From the NCBI GenBank assembly GCA_947448105.1, contig CANFNE010000022.1:1-16709 (forward strand): DNA of 16,709 nt, read 5' to 3'. Position numbers and translations under genes: made by a program. The stretch's first letter is position 1; every line of letters begins with the position of its first letter. Below are positions 14,812-16,709 of this stretch, piece after piece. This stretch comes from Burkholderiales bacterium (GTDB lineage Bacteria > Pseudomonadota > Gammaproteobacteria > Burkholderiales > Burkholderiaceae_C). The notes under the pieces are model-generated. The model was not told the DNA's origin and made no database searches. It worked only from the letters and a program-made list of their open reading frames with translations.

Positions 14812-15510
14812 ATGAGCGACACCACTTACGAAGCGCGGCGCGGCCAGATCGAGCACTATTTCGATCGCACGGCTGCTGCAGCCTGGGCCAAGCTGACCTC
14901 GGACGCGCCCGTGGGCCGCATCCGCGCCACGGTGCGCGCGGGCCGCGACCAAATGCGCGCCACGCTCTTGTCCTGGCTGCCCGAAGACTTGCGCGGCACA
15001 CGGATTTTGGACGCGGGCTGCGGCACGGGCGCGTTGGCGGTAGAAGCTGCGCGCCGGGGCGCCGAAGTGGTGGGCATTGACCTGTCGCCCACACTGGTAG
15101 ACCTGGCCCGCACCCGCCTGCCTGCGGACGTGGCGCAGCGCATTGAGCTGCGCAGCGGCGACATGCTGGACGCCAGCCTGGGGCACTTTGACCATGTGGT
15201 GGCCATGGACTCCATCATCCATTACCAAACCGAGGACGCAGTCAACGCACTGGCACAGTTGGCCCAGCGCACTTCGGGCTCCATCGTATTTACCTTTGCG
15301 CCGCGCACGCCGCTGCTGGCGGCCATGATTTCGGTCGGGCGATGGTTTCCCCGCGGTGACCGCGCACCCTGGCTCGAACCGATGGCCGAAGTCAAAATTG
15401 CCAGCCTGATGGCCGCCAACCCTTTGTTGACCCGTTGGCAATGTGGTCGCACCCAGCGCGTCTCCAGCGGGTTTTACACCTCGCAGGCCATGGAGTGGAG
15501 CCGGCCATGA
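14812..15510 (+). CDS. bchM: Mg-protoporphyrin IX O-methyltransferase
   Basis: A 232-residue SAM-dependent methyltransferase that makes Mg-protoporphyrin IX 13-monomethyl ester, the step after Mg-chelatase; BchH is known to assist it in related bacteria. The start region YEARRGQIEHYFDRTAAAAW is typical of BchM. SAM motif I, ILDAGCGTG, is at residues 65-73, followed by the acidic loop VVGIDLSP at about 86-93. The DHVVAMDSIIHY segment is at about 126-137. The length is normal. It starts 12 bp after bchL with a weak ribosome binding site, and its stop overlaps the lhaA start by ATGA, so it lies within the same operon. Confidence 0.97.
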   Translation: MSDTTYEARRGQIEHYFDRTAAAAWAKLTSDAPVGRIRATVRAGRDQMRATLLSWLPEDLRGTRILDAGCGTGALAVEAARRGAEVVGIDLSPTLVDLARTRLPADVAQRIELRSGDMLDASLGHFDHVVAMDSIIHYQTEDAVNALAQLAQRTSGSIVFTFAPRTPLLAAMISVGRWFPRGDRAPWLEPMAEVKIASLMAANPLLTRWQCGRTQRVSSGFYTSQAMEWSRP

Positions 15511-16709
15511 GAGCCAAAACCTTCACCAAATTCGCCCGCAATATTCCCGCGAATTGGTTGCCGTTTGCCGATGTGTCTAGCGCCGGGCTGCCACTTTCGC
15601 GCTTGCTGCGTCTGTCGCTGTTCAAAGTCACCATGGGCATGACCACGGCCCTGCTGATTGGCACGCTCAACCGCGTGATGATCGTGGAACTCTTTGTCCC
15701 GGCCTGGCTGGTGTCCATGATGCTGGCCTTGCCGCTCTTGGTCGCGCCCTTTCGCGCGGTCACCGGCTACCAGTCCGACGTGCACCGTTCGGCCTTCGGC
15801 TGGAAGCGCGTGCCCTTTATGTGGGGCGGCACCTTGATCCAGTTTTTTGGCCTGGCGGTCATGCCCTTTGCGCTTTTGGTGCTCTCCGGCGGCGGCCAAA
15901 TTGCCACGCCCGACTGGGTGGGCCAGGGCGCGGCAGCCATTGCTTTCTTGATGGTGGGCGCCGGCCTGCAAACCTCGCAAACCGCGGGCCTGGCCCTGGC
16001 CACCGACCAGGCCAGCGAGGAAACCCGGCCCCGCGTGGTGGCGCTGATGTATGTGATGCTGCTGGCCGGCGCGGTGGGCGGCAGCCTGGTCTTTAGCCTG
16101 CTGCTGGCGCATTTCACGCCCGAGCGCTTGGTGCAGGTCGTGCAAGGCTCGGCGCTGGTGGTCTTGGTTCTCAACTGCGTCGCTTTGTGGAAGCAAGAGC
16201 CACGCAACCCCCAGCGTGCAGCAGAACTCAAAAATGCAGTGCCGCCGCGCTTCAAAGAAGTTTGGAATCAGTTTATTGCCCTGCCCAACGCGCGGCGTTT
16301 TCTCTGGTCCACCGCCTTGGGCACCATGGCCTTCAATATGCAAGACATCGTGTTGGAGCCCTATGGCGGCGAGATATTGCATTTGAGCGTGGGCGCCACC
16401 AGCGCGCTGACTGCCATGCTGGCCGGCGGCGGGTTACTGGGCTTTGTACTGGCCGGTCGCCAATTGGCCCACGGCGTGGATCCGCTGCGCCTGGCGGCCT
16501 ATGGCGCACTGGCGGGCCTGCCGGCGTTTTCCGCTGTGATTTTTTCCGCACCACTGGACGCCGGCTGGCTGTTTCGCGCGGGTGCGCTGGGCATTGGTTT
16601 TGGCGGCGGCTTGTTTGCCGTGGGCACCTTGTTTGCCGCCATGCGCATGGAAGGCGGCGGATTTGTGGGACTGGCGCTGGGCGCCTGGGGCGCGGTGCAG
16701 TCCACGGCG
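15507..16709 (+). CDS. lhaA: light-harvesting 1 assembly protein, PucC family, 5' part
   Basis: The open frame starts at the ATG overlapping the bchM stop and runs 401 codons to the window edge without a stop. The protein is a major-facilitator-type membrane protein of the PucC/LhaA family, involved in assembling light-harvesting complex 1. Hydrophobic segments recur throughout, for example at about residues 36-60, 66-84, 110-130, 143-165 and 178-202. Family features include LSLFKVTMGMTTALLIGTLNRVMIVEL (given as LSLFKVTMGM and LIGTLNRVMIVEL), GYQSDVHRSAFGWKRVP and LATDQASEETRPRVVALMY. Placement after bchM is the conserved bchFNBHLM-lhaA-puhA order, which favours LhaA over PucC, whose gene sits by pucBA. 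The missing C-terminal part and puhA should follow. Confidence 0.95.
   Translation, partial: MRAKTFTKFARNIPANWLPFADVSSAGLPLSRLLRLSLFKVTMGMTTALLIGTLNRVMIVELFVPAWLVSMMLALPLLVAPFRAVTGYQSDVHRSAFGWKRVPFMWGGTLIQFFGLAVMPFALLVLSGGGQIATPDWVGQGAAAIAFLMVGAGLQTSQTAGLALATDQASEETRPRVVALMYVMLLAGAVGGSLVFSLLLAHFTPERLVQVVQGSALVVLVLNCVALWKQEPRNPQRAAELKNAVPPRFKEVWNQFIALPNARRFLWSTALGTMAFNMQDIVLEPYGGEILHLSVGATSALTAMLAGGGLLGFVLAGRQLAHGVDPLRLAAYGALAGLPAFSAVIFSAPLDAGWLFRAGALGIGFGGGLFAVGTLFAAMRMEGGGFVGLALGAWGAVQSTA

Noticed and set aside
15474..16382. Minus-strand open frame of 302 codons across lhaA.
   Set aside because: The plus-strand frame encodes a coherent PucC-family membrane protein; the antisense product is Gln/His-rich and unrelated to any family.

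Overview
The window is the core of a purple-bacterial photosynthesis gene cluster, and a Calvin-cycle (RuBisCO) regulator/structural gene pair abuts one end of it. High GC, red-type (form IC) CbbL, and the order bchP-bchG-ppsR-aerR // bchF-N-B-H-L-M-lhaA point to an anoxygenic phototrophic proteobacterium. The most likely placing is a betaproteobacterium of the Comamonadaceae/Rhodoferax-Rubrivivax type. That placing is an inference from gene order and general protein character; I ran no search.

Layout. (1) Positions 1-1420: the 5' part of cbbL on the minus strand and the divergent LysR-type regulator gene cbbR on the plus strand share a 104-bp region holding an AT-rich dyad with a CbbR-like TNA-N7-TNA motif. 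(2) Positions 1417-6397, minus strand, read in the order aerR, ppsR, bchG, bchP, then an unrecognised small three-helix membrane protein. aerR (ppaA) is a B12-binding antirepressor and ppsR (crtJ) the aerobic repressor of photosynthesis genes. bchG and bchP attach the isoprenoid tail of bacteriochlorophyll and reduce it. (3) Positions 6398-6682: a 285-bp divergent control region between aerR and bchF with a hairpin, an FNR-like box, an AT-rich dyad and candidate promoters. (4) Positions 6683 to the window end, plus strand: bchF, bchN, bchB, bchH, bchL, bchM and a truncated lhaA. Most are joined by ATGA overlaps or short gaps, so this is one operon that very probably continues into puhA beyond the window.

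How the genes work together. BchH is the large porphyrin-binding subunit of Mg-chelatase, and BchM methylates Mg-protoporphyrin IX. BchN/BchB/BchL form the nitrogenase-like dark protochlorophyllide reductase, and BchF hydrates the 3-vinyl group. BchG adds the geranylgeranyl tail and BchP reduces it to phytyl. LhaA helps assemble light-harvesting complex 1. PpsR and AerR control these genes by oxygen, light and cobalamin.

The gene content is the well-known superoperon; I see no new multi-gene system. The parts most worth a second look are three. The bchG and bchF promoters share the same geometry and predict leaderless mRNAs. The FNR-like and PpsR-like sites cluster in the control regions. The small membrane protein gene is translationally coupled to bchP and overlaps cbbR tail to tail. 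No rRNA, tRNA, CRISPR array, insertion sequence or clear rho-independent terminator was seen.
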